A stretch of DNA of 64,000 bases from Platanthera guangdongensis (taxonomy: Eukaryota > Streptophyta > Magnoliopsida > Asparagales > Orchidaceae). The stretch lies in NCBI GenBank assembly GCA_039583875.1, contig CM077158.1:242591447-242655446 (forward strand), written 5' to 3'. Shown here in pieces: positions 10,344-22,283 of this stretch; within the stretch, counting starts at the first letter, position 1; the number at the start of each line of letters is the position of its first letter. The notes under the pieces were generated by a model that worked only from the letters and a program-made list of their open reading frames with translations, was not told where the DNA came from and searched no databases. Made by a program: the position numbers and the translations under genes.

Positions 10344-12210
10344 TTAGAAACTAAGAACCCATCCATAGCATGAATGTCCGCTAAAATAACTCAAAAGGAA
10401 TGAACGTATAAAAATACACAAAGTACTTGGTTTTATGGCCTTACAAGAGTTACTTATACAAATAGTGTCTTCCAAACATCGGCACGCAGGTCGGTCACAT
10501 ATGAGAATAAAAGTAAACATTTGCATTGGCCTTCGAGGGCCGGCTCAGCAACAAGGGCTTTTGCCCGCTATTTGTCACTAGGCTCCGCAGCACTTGCAAG
10601 CAACAATCCACTGAAGCGGTGGCAAACAAAAGCAACGGTCAGCTAAAGCTGACCAAATTATAACGACCACGCCCCTAAACTCGGGGCGGCGATGCTCCAT
10701 CCCTGCACTTTATTAGCATAGTCAAACAGTAGTGAAATACACTTCATCACAGGCGTAGGCACGCACGGGGCACACACCTCGTGCTCTCAGGGCACATTCT
10801 CGGTGAACCCGGTCAAAATTCGCAGTCTCACCATCGCCCCTTGGACGGCAAATCTCGTGAGCATTTTAGTCTTTCCGGCCTAATCCTAAGACCCTCCATC
10901 TATGCCAACGGCAAGTACCACGTATCTTAGGTCTCTTTAACCGAACGATATATAGCGGGTACGGTTCCACCTAACTCGTTGCTCACACCGCAATGTCAAT
11001 TTAAGTCATATGCGCGGGTCAAGCTTCCCCGAGTCCCAAGATGGCAGAATCACGCATTTGTCCAGTTTTTCGGGTGCACCTTGGAGTTAGTCCCCAAGGT
11101 TCCCTGTTGTAATCTACCGCATAGAAAACCCGAAAAACAACTATCGGCACGGAGTCTTCTCCGGCCATTCATGCAATGAAACATCACCGATCCAGACCAA
11201 CTTGTACGGGTAGGCTTCACACACCATGCTTGTGTTTGTACTTCGATTCCGGACTCCACATGCAAAATAACGGGGACTATTCATGTCTACCCGAAGGAAT
11301 ACCTCGCACTCACCGCTCACTCGCGGGATGGAGTTTCTTATGCAAAAGGAAAGAAGACTTCACATGTCCAAGAAGAAAATCGTTACCCTGGTGTTTCTTT
11401 TTGGCGTCATGAAGATCTAGACGGATGAAAAGCACCGCGGCGGCCTCGCCTCCGTAGATTTGAACTCGGCTTGCGATTTGGGGCTCCAAAGCTCCACAGG
11501 CGGCCAAAACTATCCTTCTCCTTCTTCCTTGCTCTCCCCTCTCTATAAAGCTTTAGAAAGAGAAAGCTTGAAGTGGAATGAGGGTTTCAAACCCTATTCC
11601 AGACTTAACCCAGCAAGAGCAGCCCTGAGCCCTTGGATCCCAAAGGAAGGAAACAGATGGCCACGATTCGCACTTAAAATCAATTTCCTGGGCCGAACAC
11701 GGCTTGTAACACGCCTGTGTCCAAGGCCGTGTGCCTCAATCAACGTCGAAACTGTTGCATCCAGACCAGGACACGGGCTCTAAACATGCACGTATCAAAC
11801 TCGACACGCTCGTGTCAATCAGTACACGCCCGTGTTACGAGGTGTGTTCCTCCATCGACACAGGACCAAAAATAACCTGAAGAGTATACGGGTACTCGAC
11901 ACGCCCGTGTCGCATTTGACATGGTCGTGTCAACCCGAAACACGCCTGGGCTCCAGGCCGTGTTCCTCCCCCGACACAGCCCGGCTAACAGCCCGAGCAG
12001 GACACGGCCCTGGACACGCCCGTGTCTCAGGCCGTGTTCGCCGTCCCAACGATCGTCAACTGCATTTTGTCGACCACTCGCAAAGTTCGTCGAACCCGAG
12101 CACGACACGGCCATGGGACACATTCGTGTCCTCGGCCGTGTGACCCCTACCAAGCCCCAAACTTGGCTCTAAACGCTGTCCGTCGCTCTTTTGAGTTTCG
12201 GGGCGTTACA
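10344..12210 (-). mobile_element. Chromovirus LTR with ACACGGCCGTGT motifs
   Basis: On the minus strand it begins TGTAACGCCCCG at 12210, next to the remains of integrase. The stretch 11690-12150 is dense in ACACGGCCGTGT, ACACGCCCGTGT and related words. The remainder matches the plus-strand fragment at 35129-35790 (shared pieces: GTGACCGGCCTGCGTGC-like and GGTCGTTATAA). The far end is placed only from that match and is uncertain. ORFs inside are shadows. Confidence 0.7.
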
Positions 12211-12239
12211 ATCCTCTCTCTCTTAAAAGAATTTCGTCC

Positions 12240-12905
12240 CGAAATTAAAGAAAGGAAAAGATACTCAAAACTTAAACAGCACCTGAGTGGAATAACTCTA
12301 GGTACTCCTCAAGCATGGTCTGCTCTCGCTCCCACCAGAGCTCCTCCCGACTGCAGTTGTCTCAATGGACATTGACCATCCTGATGTCTTTGTTACGCAG
12401 TCGCTTGACTTTCGAGTCCTCAATGCGAACGGGCTTGACCTTCGTCGTCAACCCAATATCAACCGGTACTTGATCGACCACAATCACTTGTGAAGGCTCT
12501 TGAACCGCCTTCTATAACACTGATATGTGGAAAACGTCGTGTAGACCACTCAGTTCCACTGATAGCTTCAATCGATAAGCTGCTTTGTCAATCCGCTCTA
12601 GAACCTCAAACGGTCAAAGATACCTCGGGCTTAGCTTCTTCAAGCGTCGTACCCGTGAGACACCATTGAACGGCTTAATCTTCAAATACACTCAGTCGCC
12701 AATAGCGAACTCAACGTTCATATGCTTGGCATTATAGTACTTAGCTTGGCGGTCCTGAGTGATTAGCAATCTTTCTCGAATAATTCATACCAACGTGGTT
12801 GCATCGTCCACTTCTTGTCGCTTGTACAACTTCGACTCACCCGTTTCCAACCACGACAACGGCATGCGACATTCCTACCATAAAGGGTCTCAAAGGGCGC
12901 CATTT
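12240..12905 (-). pseudogene. Chromovirus integrase C-terminus, decayed
   Basis: Broken minus-strand frames give recognisable pieces of a chromovirus integrase tail: DRQAKYYNAKHMNVEFAIGD, then LKIKPFNGV, LKKLSPRYL, FEVLERIDKAAYRLKL and GLHDVFHISVL, ending in a chromodomain-like part (VKRLRNKDIRMV, EELWWEREQTM). Several stops and frame changes. Directly after it on the minus strand comes the LTR start at 12210. The rest of pol is missing: the 5' side joins an LTR fragment at about 12905. Confidence 0.75.
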
Positions 12906-12909
12906 GAAT

Positions 12910-13275
12910 GCTCGCTTAGTAGTTATTGTTATAAGCCCTAAAAGAGTACACGGGTACTCGACACGCCCGTGTCACATTTGACAAGGTTGTGTCAACCCGA
13001 AACATACCTGGGCTCCAGGCCGTGTTCCTCCCCAAACACAGCCCGGCTAACAGCCCGAGCAGGACACGGACCTAGACACGCCCGTGTCTCAGGCCGTATT
13101 CGTTGTCCCGACGATCGTCGACTGCATTTCGTCGGCCACTCGCAAAGTTCATTGAACCCGAGCACAACACGACCCTGGGACATGCCCGTTTCCTCGGCCG
13201 TGTGACCCCTACCAAGCCCCAAACTTGGCTATAAATGCTGCCCGTCGCTCTTTTGAGTTTTGGGGCATTACAGTG
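12910..13275 (-). mobile_element. Second chromovirus LTR fragment
   Basis: It repeats 11880-12210 with point differences, including the ACACGGCCGTGT-type words and the GGGGC(A/G)TTACA end. Its abutment on the integrase tail, in the same direction, shows a rearranged copy rather than a normal 5' LTR. Confidence 0.7.
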
Positions 13276-13925
13276 CACCCCTCCAATCAACCCCCAACAT
13301 CCAGTCTAGTGGAGCTCCAGGTGAGCACCCTAGGAGCCCTTCTGAGCTCTCGTCCTCGAATAGCAATGGCTTATGCTGGTACATCATGTTGTAAACGCAC
13401 AAACCCTCCTCCCTCCATAGTAAGCAGTAGTTTGTGTGGTTATAGTTACCCCCTTATTGAAGTCAGAATATTACACGTGCAGTCTCTCAATCACCCTTGG
13501 AGAATTTTCGAAGCAAATCACGCACAACACTATCTTTGGCCACCCTCTCCATACCCTATTCGAAGCAATTCCTTCTATCCCGCATCTGGCAATTAAATTT
13601 GCTACTCCTACAGTGATAAGCGTCATATGAGGGGGGTCAAGAAACAGCTCGACTCAGTTATCTACAACAGTCACACCCTGTATAACGCATAACTCCTAAG
13701 GACATCGATAAAGGTTAATGTAGGAGGACTGAGGGAAAATGAGTAGAGAAGCCCTCTCTCCTATTAACCATTCCCATTTTTTTTCTAAATTTTTCTTTCA
13801 TTGAACAGTAAACCGCAAGACTAAATTTACGTGCACATGCATGTATCTGCTTATCCTTCAATATTGCAGCAACTACTCTACGACTCTATTACAATATGAG
13901 TCTACAAATGCAAGGCCATAATTGA
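13276..13925. other. No gene seen
   Basis: Short overlapping frames only. No domain, repeat or terminal structure is recognised; it could be internal sequence of the broken chromovirus. Confidence 0.4.
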
Positions 13926-13929
13926 TAAT

Positions 13930-14525
13930 AATGGATAAAGGTCCTTATACGCCCTAATTGAGTTACAATCTTTGGCACTCCCACGTGCTGAGCTAGAAGC
14001 TCACCCAAGCGATAACCCTTTGGTGCCAACAAGTGGAAAAATCACAACCAGTAAGAGCTGACAAGGTATCTTTTGCGCTCTAATTGAGCGACGATCTCTG
14101 ATGCCCCCACGCACTGAGTAAGAAGTTTACCCAAGCGACAACATTGGTGTCGACGCCAAGTGGAAAGCTCACAACCTATAAAAGAGGATAAAGGTCCCTT
14201 TATACCCTAATTGAGTGACAATCTCTGGCATACCCACATGCCTAGCATGAAGCTCACCCAAGTGATGACCCTCCGATGCGGAAGCCAAGTGAAAAGCTCA
14301 CAACCGATAAGACCATACAAAGGTCTATTTATGCCCTAATTGAGTGACGATCTCTGGCGCCCGCACGCGCTGAGCAGAAAGCTCTCCCAATCGACGACCC
14401 TTCGGTGCAGACGCCGAGTGGAAAACTTACAACTGATAAGCGTAGTCAAAGATCCCTCACACCATAATTGAGTGATGATCTTCAGTGCCCCCACACGCCG
14501 AGCAGGAAGCTCACCCGATGATGCA
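13930..14525. repeat. Tandem repeat, five units of about 127 bp
   Basis: The word GCCCTAATTGAG and its variants recur at 13951, 14077, 14204, 14333 and 14461, followed each time by a GACGATCTCTGG-like stretch, then AAGCTCACCCAAG-like and AAGTGGAAAGCTCACAAC-like stretches. Units are 126-129 bp and clearly diverged. No ORF spans them. Confidence 0.85.
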
Positions 14526-14529
14526 GTGG

Positions 14530-14800
14530 TCCAGAGCATCCCCACTCTGATTCTGCACCAGAGGAATACGTCTGGTCCACTACCGGGCTGCAGCCCAAGC
14601 ACCACACCCATGACTGCACCTATTCTCAGTGTGGCGGGATGTTGAGGCGGAGTCTCTAACCTAGCCTCCTTGATAAATCTCTTTTCTAACAGGGATTATC
14701 ACCAACTGAGCTGTTAGGGAAGGGGTACTTGGGCTGTAGCCCGGTGGTGGGACCGGACGTGTTCCTCTGGTGCAGAACCAGAGCGGGGCGACTCTGAACT
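14530..14800. repeat. Inverted repeat, arms of about 73 bp
   Basis: The left arm 14530-14602 matches the reverse complement of 14727-14800 (shared words TCTGCACCAGAGGAA and GGGCTGCAGCCCAAG with a few changes). The right arm is the start of the GCGGACT-type LTR piece, so the left arm looks like a small inverted piece of that LTR. Confidence 0.7.
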
Positions 14801-15745
14801 GTTGAAATTTGTGAAGTGGAAGTGGGTGACGAGACAGGCCGCGCGGCCTGTGGCGGACAGCTTTGGCGGACTGGGCGGACTGAGGGTTGCGGCCTGGTGG
14901 AAAGTCTGGTGGAAGCCGGCTGTGTTGAGCGGGTTGTTGCATGGAGTCTGCGGTTTGGTGCGGCCTGATATCTGCGGATATAGAGGCTTGCGGACTGGTG
15001 CTTTGCTCAGTGGCCGCGGGTGCAAGCTTGCGCTGTAGGCGGGTTGGTTCGAGTTCGCGGGAAGCCTTGCGGACTGGTGTGTCCGCGGTGCGGGCTGTTG
15101 CGGACTGGGCTTTGAGCTTGACTGAGGCCTTGTCAAGTTCTGGTGTTACAGCAGGTGTCTTGCTGTGGAGACCGGTTGGCGGACTGGTGTTTGGAGTCCG
15201 GGAGGAAGCTGCTGCGGACAAGTGCGAGGAACTCGCGGACTGGTTGCGGTCTTTGCTAGGGTGTTTGGCGGACGAGAACTTGTGTCTGTCATGCTCGCAT
15301 TGTTCCTTGATGGTTTTGGGCTTGGTCACACCTTGTGCCAAGTTCATGGTGTCCGTTGTATCCGCCAAGTCCGCTGTGACCGGGCGGACTGTTGTTGTCT
15401 GTCTTTGGTCGTGGACTTGTGGCGGATTGAGGTGTGGGTCTTGCGGACTGCCTCGGGTTGGTGCGGACAGCCATTGAAGGGGGATGTTGTCCTGCAGTGG
15501 TTGGAGCTTTGCGGGCCGATGACTTGTCCGCTTAGCTCAGGCGGACTGGAGAGGGTTCGTCAATGGTTGCCTAGCTCCTGGCGGTTTTCCTTGGTGACCG
15601 GCTAAGTCTTCGTGGACTGAGCGGACGGTCGTTTGTATTCGCGCGGACTAGGGCGGTGTCGCTATCTCTTGGGCGGTGACCACACTCCTCACCTGGCCTA
15701 TAAATAGGACCCCCCTGGCACAACCTAAGAAACTTGAGTAAGTAA
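14712..15745 (+). mobile_element. LTR piece with GCGGACT array
   Basis: A plus-strand LTR-like sequence begins about TGTTAGGG at 14714. From 14830 to 15660 it is dense in GCGGACTG and some AGTCCGC, ending at a TATA box (15699-15706). It is related in motif and TATA context to the 1.7-3.3 kb LTR but otherwise diverged. It is cut off at about 15745, where the end of the Copia A third ORF begins in the opposite direction. Confidence 0.65.
15699..15706 (+). promoter_or_regulatory. TATA box after the GCGGACT array
   Basis: GGCCTATAAATAGG follows the array by about 50 bp, the same order as in the left gypsy LTR. Confidence 0.55.
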
Positions 15746-15754
15746 ACTCTTAAT

Positions 15755-18596
15755 CTATTTCTGATCTGATTCCTTGATAACTATTCCCTTGCCAGCTTGA
15801 ACTTGAGCTTTGATAGGGGCATCAGCAGTTTCAGCATCAGCAGGCTTCTTGCCTTTTAGATCTTTCTTTTTGAGCTCTTCAGCTTTGATCTTCTGCCTCT
15901 CAAAATAGTGGAATGGCTTAGGAAAGTACTTGCTAGGCTCCACTGCAGTAGGAGGTAGCTTTCCCATCTTTGCCTTCCTTCTGTACTAGACAATGGCCTC
16001 CTGTCTAGCTTCATGCTTTCTCCATTCAGCTTCAGAGAACCACTTGTTCCTGTCATGAAGGTTATCCTTGGCAGCTTTCCAGGCAGTTAAAATTATGTTC
16101 CTAGAGGTAGGGCTCCACTGTTCAAAGTCTGGCCTTTGTTCTGCTTGTTCCCTAAACCTCTTCTTAGACAGTCTTGTCTCTTCCTCCTTTTGCAATGCCT
16201 CTTGCATGGCTTCAGTAATAGGTTGAACCACTTTCTCCAGAACAACATTAGACTTCCCTTCAGTTGGGCTATACATTGTTTGGACATCTGCTTGAATCAT
16301 TTCAAAATCTGGAGGTGGATAAATCACTTGAGGTACCTCTGGTTGCTCACCTCCAAGATAGACAGGGTTTATTCCAGATTCAGCAACCTCATTGTCATCA
16401 CACAGAGGAGGATATCCAAGTGTAGCTCTGATGGAATTTGATATCCACTAAGCATGTTCAGAGCTTGCCTTGACTAATACTCTCTCCCCCTTTATGACTT
16501 CTCTAGCCATATGATCTCTGACATCATCCTTTTGAAATCTAATTTGACTATCCAAGTATCCGATTCCCTCTTTAAAGAATGGTTTGAGCTTTTGAAGTTG
16601 TTCAGAGATGGCTTTCTGGGAGGCTTGGATAACAGTCTTTACAGCAGAAAGTTCTTCCTGGAATACTTTATCAAAATCAGCTTTAGCAGCAGCAGTAAAT
16701 GTAGAAGGTTCAGCAGCCTTGTTCTTTAACTCAGTGACTATAGCATTATGTGAAGCAGTCAAATTGTCATTCATTCTTAACTGATTTTCAAGAACATATC
16801 CTTGTTTCAATGCTATATCATCCACTTGGGCTTTGATCTTCTCTTGGTGTGTGGCCAAGTATACTACTGCATTTCCACCTTTGTGAAAGCAGTCTGTCAT
16901 CTCTTTCTTATTAAGGTTCATTTCAAACCTTATAGACTTGATATCCTGAGCAAGATCAAATTGGAGTGACTTTTGCCTTTCATCTACATAAGCCTCTATG
17001 GCTTTTCTCTGTTCATCCATTTTAATCTGCAGTGCAATTAGTAAAGCACTATAATCAACAGTTGGAGCTTGTTGAACTATAGGCTGTGGGGCAATGGATT
17101 GCAGAGCTTTCTTATAACTCTGACTTCTCCTTTTAAAGACATACAGTTTCTTCTTCTTGGCCCTAGCACTCTCCTCATCTTCAGAGGCAGAAGTGTTGGC
17201 TATGTCAACCCTATCCTTAGGGCTTTGAGGCTTTTCTCTCTGAACTTCAGGTGCTTTCTCAGTTTGTTGCCTTATAGGCTCTTCCATAATATACATTTGC
17301 TCCTCCTCAGTAGCAGCATTATCTCTTCCAGCAGCTTCCTTGTCCAGGTCAAAATCTTGTTGGTCTAGATTAAGGAATAAATCTTCCATGGTGAACTCTT
17401 GTGGTGATGGAGCTGGAGACAGTCTTTGCTCTTCAACCACTGAATCAGGAACCACTTTTTGTACAACAGATGTGTCTTCTATAACAACATCTGGAACTTG
17501 ACTATCCAGCTGGATTTGCTGATGATCATCAGACAAATCAGTATCTTCCATAGAAAAATCTAAAGTGTTTAGTTCAGTGAGTACCTCTTGTATGATGGTG
17601 GTGGCTTGTTCACTGTCCAGTGTAGAGGGTTCTTCTACAACTGGAGGCTCCCCCTGTCTTTGATCCTTGTGGATGGGGCTAGCTTGTGGGAGCTCCCCCT
17701 GGATCTCTGCATCAGCTGGAGGAGCAGGAGATTGCACTGCAGGCTCTTCCTCATGCTCATCTGGAGTGAAGACAATATGTTCTTCACTCCCAGAACTGCT
17801 AGTGGACACTTGTTCCACAGGAGCTGTTTTCCTTTTCTTTTTAAGAGGAGTGTCTTTCTCAGTAACTGGCTTCTCTAGGGTTGGCATTTCCTTGGACAAC
17901 ACCCTGTCCCATCTTGAAAAGATCCTTAGATCCATCTTCCTCATGTGGTTTATCTTGCTTCCTGCAGCAGTACTCATTACCTCTGGTATCACACCAGCTA
18001 GGTATAGACTAATGATTCTGCCCAGATTGGGCTTCTTCAGACTTTCCTTGATCTTGTCAAGTACTATTATTGACCAATCAGTTCTTATAGTGAAGATAAT
18101 TCTTGTCATTATATTGAACATGGAGGCAGACACTCTGTCATGCCCTCCTGGCTTGCTTAAGATCACCTTGCCAACTATCTCAGACATGAACTTTCCTTGA
18201 TTATTCATGCCTTTTTCTGTTGAAAACTGAACCTAGCTTCGTCTTTGGATCAAGCCCACACCAGGTAAGAGCTTCCCTAGTCTTGGATGCAGTAATTTCT
18301 TCTTCATCTTGAGTTTTTGGTAGCTGGAGTACCTTCCTCAGACTCTTTGGTGAAACCTTGACCTTAGTTCCATGAACTCTGGATTTGATTCGGTATCCAG
18401 ACTCATCTACTTTGGCTTCATTTAGGAATTCAAGAAACTCCTTCTTCCATATCTTAGTAGGTTCTGAAACTAAGTACTCTAACCCAGAATCGGCGACTAG
18501 GGTTACTACTGCCGTGATTTCTTGATCAGCATCGTCGAAGGCGCCGCGCACTAGCTCATATCCTTCGTTAACGTTCTCCTCAAGCTTAGGTGCCAT
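15755..18596 (-). pseudogene. Third (env-like position) ORF of Copia A
   Basis: A long ORF after pol, of about 945 codons if its breaks are ignored. It starts at an ATG (18596, MAPKLEENVNEG). The first 131 codons leave frame in an A5 run near 18226; the rest runs in one frame from about 18208 to 15755, with two internal TAG codons (16448-16450 and 15986-15988). The first part is globular. The middle (about 17900-17200) is acidic and Ser/Gln-rich with a basic KKKRK patch. A long coiled-coil-like helix follows (about 17050-16650), and the tail is charged. No clear signal peptide, transmembrane helix or known enzyme motif is seen. Position matches the env-like ORF of Sireviruses; its function is unknown. 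Both internal stops could derive from CAG by C to T change. Confidence 0.7.
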
Positions 18597-18619
18597 TAGA
18601 GTTTATAGAATTTGTATTT

Positions 18620-19080
18620 AGAAAAGAGAGGTGTCGACACAGTAGTTTTGGTCTCGAAACTTTGAAAGCGTGTCGACAAACAAAGACAGAACCCTATTTA
18701 TACCGTTCTAATTTTGAAGATGAATAGGAGGGACAGCTAACTTAAAATGTGTCGACACTGGCAATAAGTGTCGACACTGACTTATAATGTCTCGACACAT
18801 ATGTGTCGACACAAGTTTAGTCAACAGATTTTATGTGTCGACACTTGGTTATGTGTCGACACAACATAACTCGACACATTGTCGAGACTTTACTTAGAAA
18901 ATTCTGAGTAAAACTTAAGTGTCGACACCACATTGGATGTGTCGACACCTACTTGACATGTGTCGACACTAATATTCTGAAGTGTCGACACCACATTCCT
19001 AGATGTGTCGACACCTTTTTCCTGAAGTGTCGACACCACTATTCTGTGTCGACATAGACTTGTCTATGTGTCAACACCTT
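18620..19080. promoter_or_regulatory. GTGTCGACAC array between pol and the third ORF
   Basis: About 15 exact or near copies of the perfect 10-bp palindrome GTGTCGACAC, at roughly 20-bp spacing, fill the gap between the pol stop and the third ORF. Most lie upstream (in minus direction) of a TATA box at 18695-18702; two lie between the TATA box and the ATG. The same motif forms the array in this element's LTR. Confidence 0.85.
18695..18702 (-). promoter_or_regulatory. TATA box upstream of the third ORF
   Basis: Minus-strand GGTATAAATAGGG lies about 100 bp before the ATG at 18596 and directly downstream of the palindrome array. It resembles the LTR TATA box (GCCTATAAATAGGC) in sequence and in its place relative to the array. 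Confidence 0.55.
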
Positions 19081-19109
19081 TTTACTTAGTCATTTTCAAT
19101 TCTGTAAAC

Positions 19110-22100
19110 TTACTCTAAGTTTATCATTCCTAGTTCAATTTTGAATCTATTGAACTTAGCTTCTTCTAGGGGCTTAGTAAACATATCAGCTACTTGATTA
19201 TCAGTTTTAACATATTCTAATAAAATATCTTCTCTTTCTACATGCTCTCTAAGAAAATGATATTTAATCTCAATATATTTTGTTCTACTATGAGATACAG
19301 GGTTATTAGCTATTGAAATAGCACTTGTAGAATCACAGAAAAGTGGAGTTCTACTTACTTGAAATTCATAGTCCTCTAGCTGATGTTGTATCCACAGAAG
19401 TTGAGCACAACAACTTCCTGCAGCCACATACTCTGACTCAGCTGTGGAGATAGCCACACTGGTTTGTTTTTTGCTACTCCATGAAATTAGTCTCCCACCT
19501 AGGAATTGACAGGTTCCAGTAGTGCTCTTTCTATCCTCTTTGCATCCTGCAAAGTATGCATCTGTATAACCTGTTAGATCAAAATCTCCATTCCTAGGGT
19601 ACCAGAGGCCTAGATAGGGAGTGCCCTTTAGATATCTCAATATTCTTTTGACTGCAGTCAAATGAGACTCTTTAGGGCAGGCTTGATACCTTGCACAAAC
19701 ACATGTAGCATACATGATGTCTGGTCTACTAGCCGTCAAGTATAGTAGGGAGCCAACTATCCTTCTATACAAGGTTTCATCTACAGGTTTCCCTGCATCA
19801 TCCTTGCTAAGAGACATACTTAACCTCATAGGAGTCTTCATGGTGCTGGATGAATCCATACCATACTTCCTTATGAGTTCTAGGGTGAACTTGGACTGGC
19901 ATATGGATAAACCACTTTCAGTCTGTTTAACTTGGAGACCCAAGAAAAAATTTAGCTCTCCCATACTACTCATTTCAAACTGACCTTGCATAAGTTTTGC
20001 AAACTTTTTGCAAAGGCTGCTTTCAGTAGACCCAAATATAATGTCATCTACATATATTTGGACTAGTATGACTTTGTCTCTAGATTCCCTAAGGAATATA
20101 GTCTTATCTATTTTCCCCCTTGAAAACTTGTTCTCAATGAGGAAACTAGATAGGGTTTCATACCAAGCCCTAGGGGCTTGCTTTAACCCATATAAAGCTT
20201 TCCTAAGTCTATAGACATGATGAGGTAGAGTTGGATCAACAAAACCTGAAGGCTGCTCCACATAGACTTCTTCCTTAAGATTACCATTTAGGAATGCTGA
20301 CTTGACATCCATTTGGTAAACCTTGAATCCTTGATGGGTTGCGTAGGCCAAGAACATTCTTATGGCTTCCAGTCTGGCTACTGGAGCAAAGGTTTGATCA
20401 AAGTCAATACCTTCTTCTTGCCTATATCCTTTAGCAACCAGTCTAGCCTTATTCTTAATGATGACCCCTTGTTCATCCATCTTATTTCTGTAGATCCACT
20501 TAGTTCCTATTACATTGTGGTCTTTAGGTTTAGGAACAAGTTCCCAAACCTTGCACCTCTTGAACTGATTAAGCTCTTTTTGCATTGCTTCAGTCCATTG
20601 TGGATCCAGTATTGCTTCTTCAAATTTCTTAGGTTCAACTTGAGACAGAAAACTGGAGTAGATTGCTGTATTCATGTATCTGCTCCTGGTTTGAACTCCT
20701 TGTCTTGGATCTCCAATAATCTGCTCTACTGGATGATCTCTTAGATGCCTGTTGGCTGGAGGCATCCTAACTTCTGGTTGAACCTCTTCAGCATCTCCAT
20801 CATGCTGTACTCCTTGTATTTCTTCAGCAATTGGCACATGTAGTTCTCCCCCTGGACAACAGCTACTGTCTTCTACTTGCTGTCTTGCAGCAGGTACTTC
20901 TTCTATAGTTAGCTTGTCCATTTTCTTTGTTAAACCTGTGGGGCTGCACACACTACTAGACAACTCATTATTAATAAGTTTAGTCTCATCAAAAACTACA
21001 TGCACAGATTCTTCTACAACTTGAGTAGACAAGTTGTAGACTCTATAAGCCTTACTATTGTTGTTGTACCCAACAAAAATTCCCTCTTGGGACTTGGCAG
21101 CAAACTTAGTTAAGTAAGACTTCCCATTGTTAAGTATGAAGCATTTGCAACCAAAGATCTTAAAGTAGGATAGGTTTGGTTTCATGCCTTTCACAACTTC
21201 ATAGGGGGTCTTGTTAAGCCTTTTAGTGATGGTAGGCCTATTTACAACATGGCATGCAGTGTTAACTGCTTCAGCCCAGAAATACTCTGGCAGTGATGTA
21301 TCACTTAATAGGGTCCTACCAGCCTCTATCAAGGTCTTATTTTTCCTCTCAGCAATGTCATTTTGCTGAGGTGTTCTAGGTGAAGAGAATTCTTGAAATA
21401 TCTCAAAGTCTTCACATAGTTTTGTCATGCTATCAGACTGAAATTCAGTACCATGGTCACTTCTAATCTTGACCACTGTACTGTTTAGTTCATTCTGAAT
21501 TTGTTTGACAAAGTTATGGAAGACACTAGGTGTTTCAGATTTCTGTCTTAAGAAGAACACCCAGAAAAACCTTGAGTAGTCATCTACAACTACAAAGGTA
21601 TAGACCTTCCTACCTAAGCTGTGAACTGGCATTGGACCAAAGAGATCCATATGCAAGAGGTATAAACACCTCACAGCATCTTTGTTTTCTATGCTTCTAA
21701 AGGTGGATTTAGTCTGCTTGCCCTTTTGACAAGCTGAGCAAATACCATCTTTAACACACTTAACTTGAGGACCATTCCTCACTAACTTTTTGCTAAAGAG
21801 TTTGCTAATAGTCTTGTAGTTAAGATGTGCAAGCCTCTTGTGCCATTTGACACAATGAGAGACTGTCTCATCAGCTACAAGATAAACTGGAGAACCATTA
21901 TTCTCAATCATAATGTCTAGGCAATAGACATTCCTCTTCCTATAACCTGTCAAAATGATCTCTTGATCACTTGACCTCTTGATATGACAACCATTTTTAA
22001 CAAATGAGATGTCATACCCTACATCACTTAATTGACTTATACTTATTAGGTTGTGTTTCAACCCTTTAACATAAGCCACTTGAGTAATGATAACTAGGTT

Positions 22101-22277
22101 TGTAGAAATGTTACCAAACCCTTTGATGATTCCCTTTTCAGAACCACCAAAGGTTACTTTTGGACCATCCTTTATTGGAATGTAGTCCTTTAGTATTCCC
22201 CTAGTTCCAGTCATATGTCTGGAACATCCACTGTCCAAGTACCATGTTGGGGTATGACCACTTGGACTTACCTGCAA
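19110..22277 (-). CDS. pol: Copia A pol polyprotein (PR-INT-RT-RNase H)
   Basis: Intact frame of about 1055 codons. Protease: [13 protein letters not shown] at residues 12-24. Integrase: His/Cys zinc region at about 145-187 ([17 protein letters not shown]), then Asp in HMDLFGPM (about 211), Asp in IRSDHGTEF (about 274) and Glu in [11 protein letters not shown] (about 310). [22 protein letters not shown] and the catalytic YVDD ([10 protein letters not shown]). RNase [16 protein letters not shown], where the family (and Copia B here) has DAD, so one acidic residue has become Tyr. The gag stop (TAA) and pol are in the same frame, nine codons or so apart, so pol needs readthrough or splicing. The 22277 start is nominal, not an ATG. 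Confidence 0.9.
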   Translation of the reverse strand: MQVSPSGHTPTWYLDSGCSRHMTGTRGILKDYIPIKDGPKVTFGGSEKGIIKGFGNISTNLVIITQVAYVKGLKHNLISISQLSDVGYDISFVKNGCHIKRSSDQEIILTGYRKRNVYCLDIMIENNGSPVYLVADETVSHCVKWHKRLAHLNYKTISKLFSKKLVRNGPQVKCVKDGICSACQKGKQTKSTFRSIENKDAVRCLYLLHMDLFGPMPVHSLGRKVYTFVVVDDYSRFFWVFFLRQKSETPSVFHNFVKQIQNELNSTVVKIRSDHGTEFQSDSMTKLCEDFEIFQEFSSPRTPQQNDIAERKNKTLIEAGRTLLSDTSLPEYFWAEAVNTACHVVNRPTITKRLNKTPYEVVKGMKPNLSYFKIFGCKCFILNNGKSYLTKFAAKSQEGIFVGYNNNSKAYRVYNLSTQVVEESVHVVFDETKLINNELSSSVCSPTGLTKKMDKLTIEEVPAARQQVEDSSCCPGGELHVPIAEEIQGVQHDGDAEEVQPEVRMPPANRHLRDHPVEQIIGDPRQGVQTRSRYMNTAIYSSFLSQVEPKKFEEAILDPQWTEAMQKELNQFKRCKVWELVPKPKDHNVIGTKWIYRNKMDEQGVIIKNKARLVAKGYRQEEGIDFDQTFAPVARLEAIRMFLAYATHQGFKVYQMDVKSAFLNGNLKEEVYVEQPSGFVDPTLPHHVYRLRKALYGLKQAPRAWYETLSSFLIENKFSRGKIDKTIFLRESRDKVILVQIYVDDIIFGSTESSLCKKFAKLMQGQFEMSSMGELNFFLGLQVKQTESGLSICQSKFTLELIRKYGMDSSSTMKTPMRLSMSLSKDDAGKPVDETLYRRIVGSLLYLTASRPDIMYATCVCARYQACPKESHLTAVKRILRYLKGTPYLGLWYPRNGDFDLTGYTDAYFAGCKEDRKSTTGTCQFLGGRLISWSSKKQTSVAISTAESEYVAAGSCCAQLLWIQHQLEDYEFQVSRTPLFCDSTSAISIANNPVSHSRTKYIEIKYHFLREHVEREDILLEYVKTDNQVADMFTKPLEEAKFNRFKIELGMINLE

Positions 22278-22283
22278 AACAGA

